Virus record (IMG/VR): IMGVR_UViG_3300044701_000568
Coordinates: 1-48,523 of that record
Strand: one strand, 5' to 3'
DNA from: a virus
Length of the DNA: 48,523 nt
Part shown: in pieces, positions 7,930-18,224 of the stretch
Layout of the letters: every line of letters begins with the position of its first letter
Numbering within the stretch: the stretch's first letter is position 1
Made by a program: the position numbers and the translations under genes
Notes under the pieces: generated by a model
What the model was told of the DNA's origin: nothing
Database searches by the model: none
The model's input: the letters and a program-made list of their open reading frames with translations, nothing else

Positions 7930-10900
7930 TTAAGTAGTTACCTGTACTGTCCAACCTTTGCTTCTGAGGAATTCTACTGCACCCTGTCCACGTTTGACAG
8001 ATTTATTAATCAATTGCTGAATGCTAGAAACTCTAAATTCCAATGACTGGAAAACGGTGTTTCCAGATTGGTTTACAAATTCAATTGTATTAGAAGTAGT
8101 TATAACATCCAGGTTTGCATATCCCTCACCAACTGTATTTATTTGAGTTACAGTATAATTCAAATCTCCTGCTCTATAATAATCTGCTTTAATAGCAGAG
8201 ACAGTGAATGTAGCAGTCAACGTTGACGCTGTTCCTAGTGCAGGTAATGTAACTGTTAATAACTGATTTAAAGAATATCCTCCATTATCAGGTTTATTTA
8301 CTACAGTTCCTATGATTCCTCCACCAAATCCACCATTAGTGACAGTAACACTTATTTCTGCACCACTACCAGTTGCAGAAGTAGTAGTGTATGTTGCTGT
8401 TCCATTAGTATATTCTCTAACATTACCAAGATTAACCAAGAGATAATTTCCAGACTGCGCTCCGGTCCCTGCAGCATTCATATTCAATACAACTTTGTCA
8501 ACATTAGATTGTTTCGTGAATCCATCTCCACCTTGAACTAAGGCAAGGTTGATTGGATTAAAATTACGACGAACATTAAAACTAACAGTGGCATTTGATG
8601 ATGGTGAAGAAACACCTCCTGTAATTGGAGCACCAAGAGTAACAGTTTCTGATCCGCTTGGTATGCCATATCCAGACCCAGCAAATCCACTTACTATTTC
8701 AGCAGTGGCAACTCCACCACGAACATTTACAGTAAGAACTCTTATTCTTAATCCAGTTCCCGTTCCAGTAACAGAATAAATTGCACCAGCAACATATCCA
8801 GTTGCCATATTATTAGTTCCATCATCACCAGAGCTCACAATACCAACAGTTCCTTGAGGAATACCATCCGCTTCGATTGTAAATGATATGCTTGCTCCTG
8901 TTCCGTTAGCAGAATTTGATCCTGCATTAGTAGAGTCATGAGTAAGAGTATAATTACCAGGAGTTAAAGGAATCGAATTCGATCCGGCAGACCATGAGAA
9001 TGTTCCAGGAATACTTTGAATTACTCCAGGTAAAGAAGAAGGAGAGGCGACTGAGTTTACAGAATCAACAACATTCTTTACAGAATTAACATCTACATCA
9101 ATTGTAAATGTAGCACCAAATCCACTGCCACTACTAGTAGTTGCAACTCCAACATAATTTTTCTTAACCGGAATTAAACTAGCATTAATTGCAGTTCCAG
9201 TTATCTTTCCTCCTAAACTTGTAATGTTACCATTGGAAACTGTTGGATCTGGGGGATCATCAACATCAAGAAGTGTTCCATTAATTGGCGGGAATTGTGA
9301 TGGTCTAGACATATTGCTTCCCTGTAAATTAAGAAGAACACCACCTCTAGGAGAAGCACTATAGTTATCAACAAAATCAAATAGTATTTGATCTATAGCT
9401 GATTCCGATAATTTATTATTTGATATGTCAAATGATATTACTTTGTATAATTTTTTAAAGCATCCCGATATATAATTTGTGAAATTATTATTATTCAATT
9501 GAACATATTTTACATTTGGAGTCGAGTCTGATAGGTTTGGAAATATGCCAGTGGTAGAATCATCTAATCCTGTGGTTGGATTTCTTCCAAATAAATTATT
9601 ACTTAAGTAAAGATATTCAAGATTAGATAAAATAATTCCATCTTCAATTGAGGTAAGTTTATTATTACTAATATCGACATAATATAATTCAGGTTTATCA
9701 GTTAAATTGAATGGACCACTAAATTTATTATCAGATATACGCAAATTACTCAACGCAGTTGCTTGAGAAAACGAAGGTAAAGGTCCGGACCAACCTTGCC
9801 CAGCAGAGTATACTGTTCTCAATGCAGTATTGTCTTCGATATTAGGGAAACTTCCAGTAATTCTACCATTACTTTCCAATCTAAGGAATGACATTTTATC
9901 TTTTAATGGAGCAAATGCATCTGGTTCTATTTCTCCCTTAAAATTAACATTATTAATATTAATATCTACACTAGTAATGTTTGTATTTGTGCTGAATTGA
10001 TCGTTGTATAAAATTTTAGCTGGTTCAGCTTCTTGTATTTTAAGTTGGACTTCTCCAGTTCCTCCAAGTTCTAATGGCACATTCACCACTACGAATTCAT
10101 TATTAACATAATCTATTCCTGGTGAAGTTAATGAGTAAGTAGATATAAATCCAGAAGAATCTGTAACAATTTGAACCTGTGCATTAATGCCACAAAAACT
10201 TCCTTTTCCTGTATCAGTTAAAGAGAATGTACTAGATGGAACAAAATCACCATTATTTGGAGCAATTGCACCGGAAACAACGCTGGTAATATTAATTACT
10301 AGATTCTTATTTAAGTTATTAGTATTAGGTGGATTGAAATTAACTGCACCGAAATGTAATTGATCACTTGTTGTGTAACCAGAACCAGATGATACTATAG
10401 TATAACTGGATGGAAATCCATTTGATCCAACAACAACTTGCACAACAGCTGGTTGTATTGGATTTGAAAGAGTTCCATCATCTTGAACTGAATAAGTTCC
10501 TGGAGTATATCCTGGAGATGATGATCCGTTTTGGTTTTCGATAATGTAACCACCAAGAGGTTCTAGTATTCCACCCGAATCAAATAACTTAACGATCTTT
10601 CTTTTTCCTGGTCTTCCAGATACAATATTATTAGTTGCATAATAATCATAAGCTGTCAAAGCTGGACATCCAAAATATCTTGGTAGATATCCTCTAATGT
10701 CAGAATAACTGCTGTTGTGTGCAGTTAAAGCAGCACAGTTAGCAAACTTAAAATTCTCCAAATCTGATCTAGGATAAGTATTATCAAGAATTTTTATTCT
10801 AGCATCACCACTACCACCAGGAATTGCTATTGTTCCTGTAAGATCTCTTTTATAATCCTCACCACCATCTACAATGGTAGCACTAATAACTTTTCCTGCA

Positions 10901-12855
10901 GATGTTGTAATATTTAAAATCAAACCAGATCCATCTCCTCCGGTTATTGTAACATTACCATTTACATACCCAGAAGTTCCTTGATTTGATACTTCAATTT
11001 CAGTTACTGAACCTCTACCAATATATCCATTCCACTGACTATGAACAGATCTCCTATTAGATCCAAAAGTATGAGAATATGATTGCAGAGAAGTAAAGTT
11101 TGAACAATTTGCAATAGGTAATGCTGTATAAGATGTACTAACGGTTGTTATATTATTTCCGCAGTTAAGAGTAAAGAATTTTTTAGTAGATCCTAGACTT
11201 GTATTTGAAGTCAAACCTAAAGAAACAATACTAGTTAATTCTTCAATACTAAGTGTATTAAATACTCTAAGAACTTCAAATACAGGTTGCTGAGCTGTAG
11301 GATTTCCAAGTGTCGTAGTAGAGACAGTAAAAGTATCCCCAACTTGATATGATTTTCCTGGATCTTTTATTTGAATGAAGGAAATAAATCCATTTGAAAC
11401 TGTTATATCAGCAGTAGCTCCTTCACCACTGCCAGTAATATTAACTACAGGAACATTCTGATAGGTTCCGTTAACAAAACTCTGAGCTCCTCCATTGCCA
11501 GAGAAATTAGTTTTATATCCTTTTGGTGGGAAAGTTTGTCCAGAAGGAGGATCAAATGGATTTCTATCTATGCCACCTTGTCTACCAGCTGGAATAGTTC
11601 TGAAATCATTATTAGTAAAATCAATTGTTGCAATCGAATGAGATCCAGAATTTCCAGATATACCATAAAAAGTTGGAAGTTCTCCATTAGGATTAACACT
11701 ATCGGGATAGAAGTATGCTCCATTAAATAGAGATCTAGAAGCACTCAAGGTAGTTAAAGATCCGAGATTTCTTAAGGTATGCTGTTCAAATCCTGCTTTG
11801 AAACATCCGATAATGTTTAGCGTTCTAATTGTGCTCGGAAAATTTCTGGAAACTTCTTCGCTGAAATATCTTTTCTTAGCATCATTAGAATTAAAGAATG
11901 GATTATTTTGTATCCTTAGGGTCTGAACTGCAGGAGTAAAGAAAACAAAATTAGGACATTCAATAAGACCATTACTTTCAAAGGTCAGTGATGAAAGATT
12001 GATAAGTCTAGACTTTGGAAGTTCTTGAATACTGCAATTACTTAGAGAAAGTGTAGTTATTTCAAGTGGGTTTTTATAAATTTCAATAGTTTTAGATGAC
12101 GAGAAAGGAGATCCATAATTAAAATTAGATGATGAAGAACTCGATATAATATTTGGAAAGTCTTGTATCTGTCCACTACCATCTGTATTATACACCCTCC
12201 AACTAACTGGAGCTCCACCACTATACCCTACCGAAGAAGAAAAATCACGGAAAAATCCTTTGAATCTAATTGGAATTCCTTTCATTACTAATAAAAATTG
12301 TTCAACTCCATTAATTCTTAATTTTATTTTATGTGTTGGAGTTTCGGATGAGAATGTTCTTTGTTGTGGTATGGGTCTTGTTCTCAAAGAACCTATTGAT
12401 AACTTTCCGTTGATGGATACATCAGCTCCATACACAATAGCATCATTAATTGAACTCCAAGAACTTACACGGGAAGTTGAAATATCTCCCCACCTAAGAA
12501 TTGGAGTTTGACCGGAGGATTCCAACAAAGAATATCTAAATGCAGTAGATGATAATGGACCAAGAACTTCTAAGTTTCCTCTAGTTCTAAAATCAACTCC
12601 TGCGGAAGAACTTAACTGACCATTATATGTAAGAACATCAGTAATATATCTATCAAAAGTTCTCCAGATGGGAACATTGAGATTAGATAAAGTCTGCAAA
12701 TCTAGTGTATCAAATCCAGTAAGAGATACTTCACGAATTATATCAATATCTCTAATGTCTAGAGATATGTTAAGCAGTGCCTCTTCTCTATCCGGTATAT
12801 CAGCTAAAGATAGAGGAACTGCGAGACCAAAAATTCTTTCGTTTTTAATTGCCAT
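7930..12855 (-). CDS. Giant virion protein with leucine-rich-repeat segments and Gly-rich modules
   Basis: 1641 residues. Two stretches look like leucine-rich repeats: about residues 255-380 (ITTLSLSNCSIQELP, LINLSSLTFESNGL, VQTLRIQNNPFF) and about 955-1150 (LYYVDISNNKLTSIEDG, LEYLYLSNNLFG, VKYVQLNNNNFTN, VISFDISNNKLSE), with the LxxLxLxxNxL spacing. Between and after them lie many copies of the Gly-rich module (GSGYxxGD...VTITGGDGSG). Leucine-rich repeats usually bind proteins or glycans, so a receptor-contact role is plausible for a tail fibre. It starts two bases after the 1787-residue gene ends and runs into the 531-residue gene. No assembly role can be assigned by sequence alone. Confidence 0.8.
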   Translation of the reverse strand: MAIKNERIFGLAVPLSLADIPDREEALLNISLDIRDIDIIREVSLTGFDTLDLQTLSNLNVPIWRTFDRYITDVLTYNGQLSSSAGVDFRTRGNLEVLGPLSSTAFRYSLLESSGQTPILRWGDISTSRVSSWSSINDAIVYGADVSINGKLSIGSLRTRPIPQQRTFSSETPTHKIKLRINGVEQFLLVMKGIPIRFKGFFRDFSSSVGYSGGAPVSWRVYNTDGSGQIQDFPNIISSSSSSNFNYGSPFSSSKTIEIYKNPLEITTLSLSNCSIQELPKSRLINLSSLTFESNGLIECPNFVFFTPAVQTLRIQNNPFFNSNDAKKRYFSEEVSRNFPSTIRTLNIIGCFKAGFEQHTLRNLGSLTTLSASRSLFNGAYFYPDSVNPNGELPTFYGISGNSGSHSIATIDFTNNDFRTIPAGRQGGIDRNPFDPPSGQTFPPKGYKTNFSGNGGAQSFVNGTYQNVPVVNITGSGEGATADITVSNGFISFIQIKDPGKSYQVGDTFTVSTTTLGNPTAQQPVFEVLRVFNTLSIEELTSIVSLGLTSNTSLGSTKKFFTLNCGNNITTVSTSYTALPIANCSNFTSLQSYSHTFGSNRRSVHSQWNGYIGRGSVTEIEVSNQGTSGYVNGNVTITGGDGSGLILNITTSAGKVISATIVDGGEDYKRDLTGTIAIPGGSGDARIKILDNTYPRSDLENFKFANCAALTAHNSSYSDIRGYLPRYFGCPALTAYDYYATNNIVSGRPGKRKIVKLFDSGGILEPLGGYIIENQNGSSSPGYTPGTYSVQDDGTLSNPIQPAVVQVVVGSNGFPSSYTIVSSGSGYTTSDQLHFGAVNFNPPNTNNLNKNLVINITSVVSGAIAPNNGDFVPSSTFSLTDTGKGSFCGINAQVQIVTDSSGFISTYSLTSPGIDYVNNEFVVVNVPLELGGTGEVQLKIQEAEPAKILYNDQFSTNTNITSVDININNVNFKGEIEPDAFAPLKDKMSFLRLESNGRITGSFPNIEDNTALRTVYSAGQGWSGPLPSFSQATALSNLRISDNKFSGPFNLTDKPELYYVDISNNKLTSIEDGIILSNLEYLYLSNNLFGRNPTTGLDDSTTGIFPNLSDSTPNVKYVQLNNNNFTNYISGCFKKLYKVISFDISNNKLSESAIDQILFDFVDNYSASPRGGVLLNLQGSNMSRPSQFPPINGTLLDVDDPPDPTVSNGNITSLGGKITGTAINASLIPVKKNYVGVATTSSGSGFGATFTIDVDVNSVKNVVDSVNSVASPSSLPGVIQSIPGTFSWSAGSNSIPLTPGNYTLTHDSTNAGSNSANGTGASISFTIEADGIPQGTVGIVSSGDDGTNNMATGYVAGAIYSVTGTGTGLRIRVLTVNVRGGVATAEIVSGFAGSGYGIPSGSETVTLGAPITGGVSSPSSNATVSFNVRRNFNPINLALVQGGDGFTKQSNVDKVVLNMNAAGTGAQSGNYLLVNLGNVREYTNGTATYTTTSATGSGAEISVTVTNGGFGGGIIGTVVNKPDNGGYSLNQLLTVTLPALGTASTLTATFTVSAIKADYYRAGDLNYTVTQINTVGEGYANLDVITTSNTIEFVNQSGNTVFQSLEFRVSSIQQLINKSVKRGQGAVEFLRSKGWTVQVTT
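9400..9990 (-). repeat. Leucine-rich-repeat block within fibre protein
   Basis: About eight consecutive LxxLxLxxNxL-type units can be read in the encoded protein, several with the DISNNKL or YLSNNLF pattern. A shorter, more degenerate block lies at about 11700-12090. Confidence 0.65.
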
Positions 12856-12857
12856 CT

Positions 12858-15800
12858 TTACTGTTGTTCGATGTAGTTTAGAGTTCCAGCAATTGTTGTG
12901 TTAGCAATGTCTCTTGACGTTGCAACAAAGAAGTATGCTGTAGTATTTAGAAGATCAGGCGTAATCGTTTCTCGTTGTGGTCCAAATATCATTGAAAGAT
13001 CTAACTGTTTTGTTTGATATTGATCATCAGTGCCATCGGCAGGGTTCCCTAGATTTCCACCAACATAAAATCTATCCACAACTTCATATGGTCTCAATTG
13101 TGATGTGCTTTGCGTATCAACTAAAGCAGAAGACAGTCTATTCTCAGAGGTGAAGTTTGGCGGAGAACTTTCTTGATCTCCTGTTGTGAGAGATGTTTGT
13201 CCTATCTCACCAACCTCTAATAATTGACCATCAATACTACCATTTTCAAGAGTCACTGAAGGGGATCCAATCCATCTTGGGTTATATGTATTTTGAACTT
13301 GAGAAAATTCACGAATTGTTGGAGAATTAATCCTACAGTTATCTCTCATTTCCATAAAGAAATAGAGAGGATATGGATTAAAGTCAAAAGATTTCTTAGA
13401 CAATCTTCTGAAGGACTCTAGGAATACAGGTATATTATAAATGTAAACATCTGTAGCATTAGTAGCATTTACAAGTCTTCCAGTTAAATTATTGAATACA
13501 TTTGTTCCTGATAGTTTAACAACAGTAAATTGTCCTTGACCTGAGATAGTATATGTAACAAAATCGCTAGCAAATCTAACACCAGATCCTAACTGGGGAA
13601 TATTATCTGGATCATCAAAGTCCACACCATTTTGACTTGGATTTAAATTATTATATCCTATCTCCCCTCCCTGAGCATTGTAATCTAAGAACGGTCCACC
13701 AGCTTTTCTCAAGTAATATGCATTTGCATCAAATGTAGAGTTCACATCAGCAAAAAGTTCAGCAATACTTTTCCCGGATGATTCATCAACCACACTACTA
13801 ATAGAAGATGCCGGAATTTGCTGAACAAAATTAATCTCAGGAGATCCAACAGTAATATTACAATAAGAACATCTTCCACTATTTGTTCCGGGAGGATCGG
13901 GAATACGATAATCTACTGTAAACACTGGAACTCTACCATAATCATATTCAGAAATTTCAAATCCTTCTGCATCTCTGAATAATGCCTCAGCGAATCTTTC
14001 TGCATATAATTTATATTGCTCAGTAAAATTCTCCTGACTTATAACTTCTCCTGTTGCTGGGCGCTCCCATTGAATTGGACTATTTGGAGATGCTTGTGTT
14101 GGTTTAAATGGGGTAATTCCAAGTCTAAAGTCTGCTCGTTGATTTGAACTGAAGGATCCATTATCTACAGAACCTACATTCCTAGGGATTAAAGCAAGAA
14201 TACTATTGTCTTTACCATAAACTGGGAAAGTAGAAGCAGCAATAGACTTATACTGACTCAATCTGCATGGATATCTATAAGTAGTTTGCCTTACCTCAGA
14301 GTCACCAAATCTCTCAAATTTCTGTAGTGCTCTTGGAACTTTATACTGGATTGCCTCAAATACCTGTCCCCCAAGTGATCTTATCAGATTTTCATTGACA
14401 GTCCATAAAGAAACAAGTGTAACACCGATGGCATTTTTATAAGTATCGCCTATTTTAATCTGAGATGAGTAAGTTATACCAGAATTTTCAGCAAAGTCTG
14501 TAGTTCCAGGGAAAGGAATATCTAAGTAAGTTAACCAAACTTTTTCGGCAATCACCTTAGCATTATAATCAAGTTCAAAGAAAAGTAGAGGTTGAATAGT
14601 TAATGGTGTTCCTGTGGATGATGAGGGAGATGGAATGTTAGTAGTAAATGTGTTATTCGATAAATTAATATCAGTAATATAACAATTCTCTACTCCTTGA
14701 GAAAGAAGATATGATTGAGTCCATATTAATCTGTCGGGATCTATAACATCTCCAATTCTCAAAAATCTCATGCGATTTCCTGATGTAAATGGTTGTGATT
14801 TGTCAGGTTCACCATTTACATCCGCAAATCCAAGAACATTTACAAGATTACTACCAGACGATAGAGAAACTTGTCTTCCTAATTTACTAATTTCAAATCT
14901 AGCAGCAACTGTTTGCTGTTGATTAATATAATCTGGAGTTCCATAATCATATATTGCATCTCCATTTCCATCAGTTCCAATTCTTAGCAACTCAAAATAT
15001 CTTTCGTCTCCAACATATCCAGATGATACATTAGTCTGATATGTATGTGCAAAACCTGGACACGCAACACACTTAACCAAAGAAATCTCTGTCAATCCAT
15101 TGGCAGTGAGAGAAAGTTCTCTTGGATAAATGGACTGTTTGTTTTTAATAACTTTTCCTAAGGAATTATAGATAACTGTTTTTGGAAGTAACCCAACTAC
15201 AGTTGTACTTCTAGTCACAGAAGGAGCATTTGGATCTGGTAATCCTGTATTTGGATCAATTGCGGTTGTTTCAGTTGGTGCTATTTTTGGTTCACTAGTA
15301 ACAGAATTAACTTTAATTGTTCCATCATCTCCGCCATCAATATAGCAAGACGTTCCATACTTATACACAAACTGTGGAGTGTCAACCGATGCCGGACCCT
15401 CATTAACAACAGCATACTTAAACTTAAAGTATGGATCACCCATAGAAGGTCTTCCGATGGAATTTTCAATTACTAAAGTATGAACAGCAACCCATCTAGC
15501 TTCATTATTATTGACCGGAACATAAACATAAAATTTAACTCCAATGGCACCATACCATCCGAATTCAATCTTATACATGGTAACGTCTTCTATCTTCAAA
15601 TTCCATCCGGATGGACCATTACCATTAAGTGGATCGCCATTCCACAAATCTCTTGGTATTTTAGTTTCAAATACCGGCTTGTCTATAAGTCCTGAGAAAG
15701 TGCTATCTCCACCACCTTGAGCATCATTATTACTATCAAGTGTTGTTATGATTTGATCGCCATCAAAATATGGTTCTATAGCATCAATTTTTTGTGCTAC

Positions 15801-18221
15801 TGATGTATTTTCATCAGTGAGAATATCTGCATATGTTGACTCTCTAAATGTTTTAAAGTCTGGAGATCCAGGATTTAATATATTTCTTTCCATTACAGAA
15901 TCTGATAATGGAACTACACTTCGTCTCACTATATTAATATTTGCACCTTCCACTTGGAAGACCAGTTCATCAGTGTCATTTGAGATTCCCCATTCCAATC
16001 TAACGGCATTAGTAGTAGCATCTCCAGATGCACGAACACCAAAAGTATATCCACTAATTCTACCGGGTTGATATCTAAATGCTTTTCTTGATATTAAAAA
16101 AGCTCTAGATACAGATGCTGGTCCTGCTCCAGGCAAAGAATCATTGATTGGGGATATTGTTAATCCGATTCCAAAATCAATTCCTATAATATACTTAACA
16201 ATATCAGGTAAATTTTCTACGTCATTGGGAGTCAGTAATCCTTGACCTGGAATAGTTAATTGTAATCTATTTAATTTTTTCCAAGATGTTTCTAACGTAT
16301 CGCACTGATTACATAAATCTCCAAAAGTATTATATGCTTGATTCAAGGGGAAAACTAAATTCCTAAACATCAATCCTGGAGACTTGAACTGCATGTCACC
16401 ATTAATATTAACCGTCGATTTACTAGTTTCGCCAATTACAGTGAAGTAAGTATCATTAGTAGTTCCCGGACGATTTTTCCATTCCGTCCATAAAAATCCA
16501 ACATCTTCATTAAAATGTATAGTTCCATCAAATAAACTATATGTTCTTAATGTTCCTATCGGTTCAACTCCCGGTTTTGGAACTCCATCTACAGTATCAC
16601 CAATGTAATAAATGTTTTCCCCTGCTAAAAATGGACTGATCAGAGCTTCATTATTATCATAGTATGGGAATTGTTTGTTTGTTATTCTAGGATCATCCCC
16701 TAAAACATATTCCAAGTCTGTAGAAGCAAAACTTGCAACGTAAGGAAAGAAGTTTAATGCATACCCAGTATCAGTTAATCCTGAAGTCGCTGCGCCATCT
16801 CCTCTTGCTGGAGATGGTGATGTTGGTTTAAAATAATCATAAAGTAACATTCCTAACTTAATGAAGTTACAAAATTTCTTATGACTTGTACTAGTTACTG
16901 ATGTTGTTGAGGATGGACCTGGAGGATAAGAATAGGAATAAGACTGTGGATATGATCCAATAATAATTGCAGATTCCTCTTTTCCTTCTATGTAAGTGCT
17001 TCTATAGTGCTTTCCGTATTCTCTGTTTCTTCTAGTAACCCATTCAAAGGGACTATTTTCAGATGGATCTGTGCTATAAAAAAGAAAATCATCATTGTCC
17101 AATCCATAAGTAGAAACATTAGAAAATAATCCTAACTGTGTTTCTGCTTTAGGAATTCCAAGAATACTAGAACTAACTTCACTGAATAAAGGAAACTGTT
17201 CTTCTATAGGTAAAACTGGATCAACTTGTCTAGTGTCTCTACGATAAATTGCACCAACGCCAGAGAATTTTCCAACACCTACACTAACCAATGGTTTTTG
17301 ATTTGTTACGGCAAGTGATAAAAATACAGTAGAATCATCTTGAACAGAAGAAACAGATCTAAGTTCATTTGCTGGCACTGTGCTAGCAATAATATTAATT
17401 TGTGCGGGGGTGCTTCCAGAAGCAGTTCCTGTATTTAAAGTTACCGTTCCAGTAACGTATCCTTTACCACCTTGAATGATAGTATAGGAAGCTATTTGAC
17501 CATTACCAACACTATCAACTCTAATTACTAATCCATCACCAGTAGCGGCTTTTACTATATCACCTTGATTATAAGAATTACCAGCAGAAACTATTGCGGG
17601 AACACCTTTACCAGTAACAACCCCAACTAGTTCACCAGTAGGAAGAACTAATTTATTTTTTATTTGCAATTCCGATGTGAATTTAGTTCCTTCTCCGGAA
17701 ACTAACGTTCCAACTCCAGTAATTCTAGCAACAGCATTGTTTAATGGTTGTCCGGATGGGGATGGAATTGTGAATTGTGTTCCTGCTACATAATTACTTC
17801 CACTTGATCCGGTTTTCGGAATGATACTACTTAAAGATCCGGTTAGAGAATCTACAATATAAGTAACAACTCCGTTTCCATCGCCATCAGAAGAGAGAAC
17901 AAAATCCCCACCATTAACAAATCCCCCACCAGGATTTATAACTTCTATAGAAAGTATGCTATCATTTAATATAAAGAAATTTTTTCCAGTTAATCTATAA
18001 TCAATTTGTTTGAAAGTTTTACCCTCATCAGTAAAAACAATTGATGTTGCTTTGGAAGATACTGCTTCAGATGATAAAGTTATATTTTGTTCTGATACAA
18101 GAATTGTTCCGCCAGAGTCTGTTAAAACTTGTCCTGTTTGTAAATTATAAAGTGGTTGATTACTGGGCACAACCGGAGCTGGTTGCTTGTCGTGCCCTAT
18201 TCTAATATCTAATCCAGACAT
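12858..18221 (-). CDS. Giant virion structural protein (paralogue of the 18225-22058 product)
   Basis: 1787 residues. The N-terminal 350 residues hold Gly-rich modules (PGGGFVNGGDFVLSSDGDGNG, GNSYNQGDIVKAATGDG). The rest matches the 1277-residue neighbour at several places: SSILGIPKAETQLGLFSNV, FRYQPGRISGYTFGVR, VTMYKIEFGWYGAIGVKFY, NNEARWVAVH and YGTSCYIDGGDDGT. This makes the two genes paralogues, with the Gly-rich region present only here. It lies in a block of late minus-strand structural genes, separated from its neighbours by two or three bases. It is probably a baseplate or tail-fibre component. No enzymatic motif is visible. Confidence 0.8.
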   Translation of the reverse strand: MSGLDIRIGHDKQPAPVVPSNQPLYNLQTGQVLTDSGGTILVSEQNITLSSEAVSSKATSIVFTDEGKTFKQIDYRLTGKNFFILNDSILSIEVINPGGGFVNGGDFVLSSDGDGNGVVTYIVDSLTGSLSSIIPKTGSSGSNYVAGTQFTIPSPSGQPLNNAVARITGVGTLVSGEGTKFTSELQIKNKLVLPTGELVGVVTGKGVPAIVSAGNSYNQGDIVKAATGDGLVIRVDSVGNGQIASYTIIQGGKGYVTGTVTLNTGTASGSTPAQINIIASTVPANELRSVSSVQDDSTVFLSLAVTNQKPLVSVGVGKFSGVGAIYRRDTRQVDPVLPIEEQFPLFSEVSSSILGIPKAETQLGLFSNVSTYGLDNDDFLFYSTDPSENSPFEWVTRRNREYGKHYRSTYIEGKEESAIIIGSYPQSYSYSYPPGPSSTTSVTSTSHKKFCNFIKLGMLLYDYFKPTSPSPARGDGAATSGLTDTGYALNFFPYVASFASTDLEYVLGDDPRITNKQFPYYDNNEALISPFLAGENIYYIGDTVDGVPKPGVEPIGTLRTYSLFDGTIHFNEDVGFLWTEWKNRPGTTNDTYFTVIGETSKSTVNINGDMQFKSPGLMFRNLVFPLNQAYNTFGDLCNQCDTLETSWKKLNRLQLTIPGQGLLTPNDVENLPDIVKYIIGIDFGIGLTISPINDSLPGAGPASVSRAFLISRKAFRYQPGRISGYTFGVRASGDATTNAVRLEWGISNDTDELVFQVEGANINIVRRSVVPLSDSVMERNILNPGSPDFKTFRESTYADILTDENTSVAQKIDAIEPYFDGDQIITTLDSNNDAQGGGDSTFSGLIDKPVFETKIPRDLWNGDPLNGNGPSGWNLKIEDVTMYKIEFGWYGAIGVKFYVYVPVNNNEARWVAVHTLVIENSIGRPSMGDPYFKFKYAVVNEGPASVDTPQFVYKYGTSCYIDGGDDGTIKVNSVTSEPKIAPTETTAIDPNTGLPDPNAPSVTRSTTVVGLLPKTVIYNSLGKVIKNKQSIYPRELSLTANGLTEISLVKCVACPGFAHTYQTNVSSGYVGDERYFELLRIGTDGNGDAIYDYGTPDYINQQQTVAARFEISKLGRQVSLSSGSNLVNVLGFADVNGEPDKSQPFTSGNRMRFLRIGDVIDPDRLIWTQSYLLSQGVENCYITDINLSNNTFTTNIPSPSSSTGTPLTIQPLLFFELDYNAKVIAEKVWLTYLDIPFPGTTDFAENSGITYSSQIKIGDTYKNAIGVTLVSLWTVNENLIRSLGGQVFEAIQYKVPRALQKFERFGDSEVRQTTYRYPCRLSQYKSIAASTFPVYGKDNSILALIPRNVGSVDNGSFSSNQRADFRLGITPFKPTQASPNSPIQWERPATGEVISQENFTEQYKLYAERFAEALFRDAEGFEISEYDYGRVPVFTVDYRIPDPPGTNSGRCSYCNITVGSPEINFVQQIPASSISSVVDESSGKSIAELFADVNSTFDANAYYLRKAGGPFLDYNAQGGEIGYNNLNPSQNGVDFDDPDNIPQLGSGVRFASDFVTYTISGQGQFTVVKLSGTNVFNNLTGRLVNATNATDVYIYNIPVFLESFRRLSKKSFDFNPYPLYFFMEMRDNCRINSPTIREFSQVQNTYNPRWIGSPSVTLENGSIDGQLLEVGEIGQTSLTTGDQESSPPNFTSENRLSSALVDTQSTSQLRPYEVVDRFYVGGNLGNPADGTDDQYQTKQLDLSMIFGPQRETITPDLLNTTAYFFVATSRDIANTTIAGTLNYIEQQ

Positions 18222-18224
18222 ATA

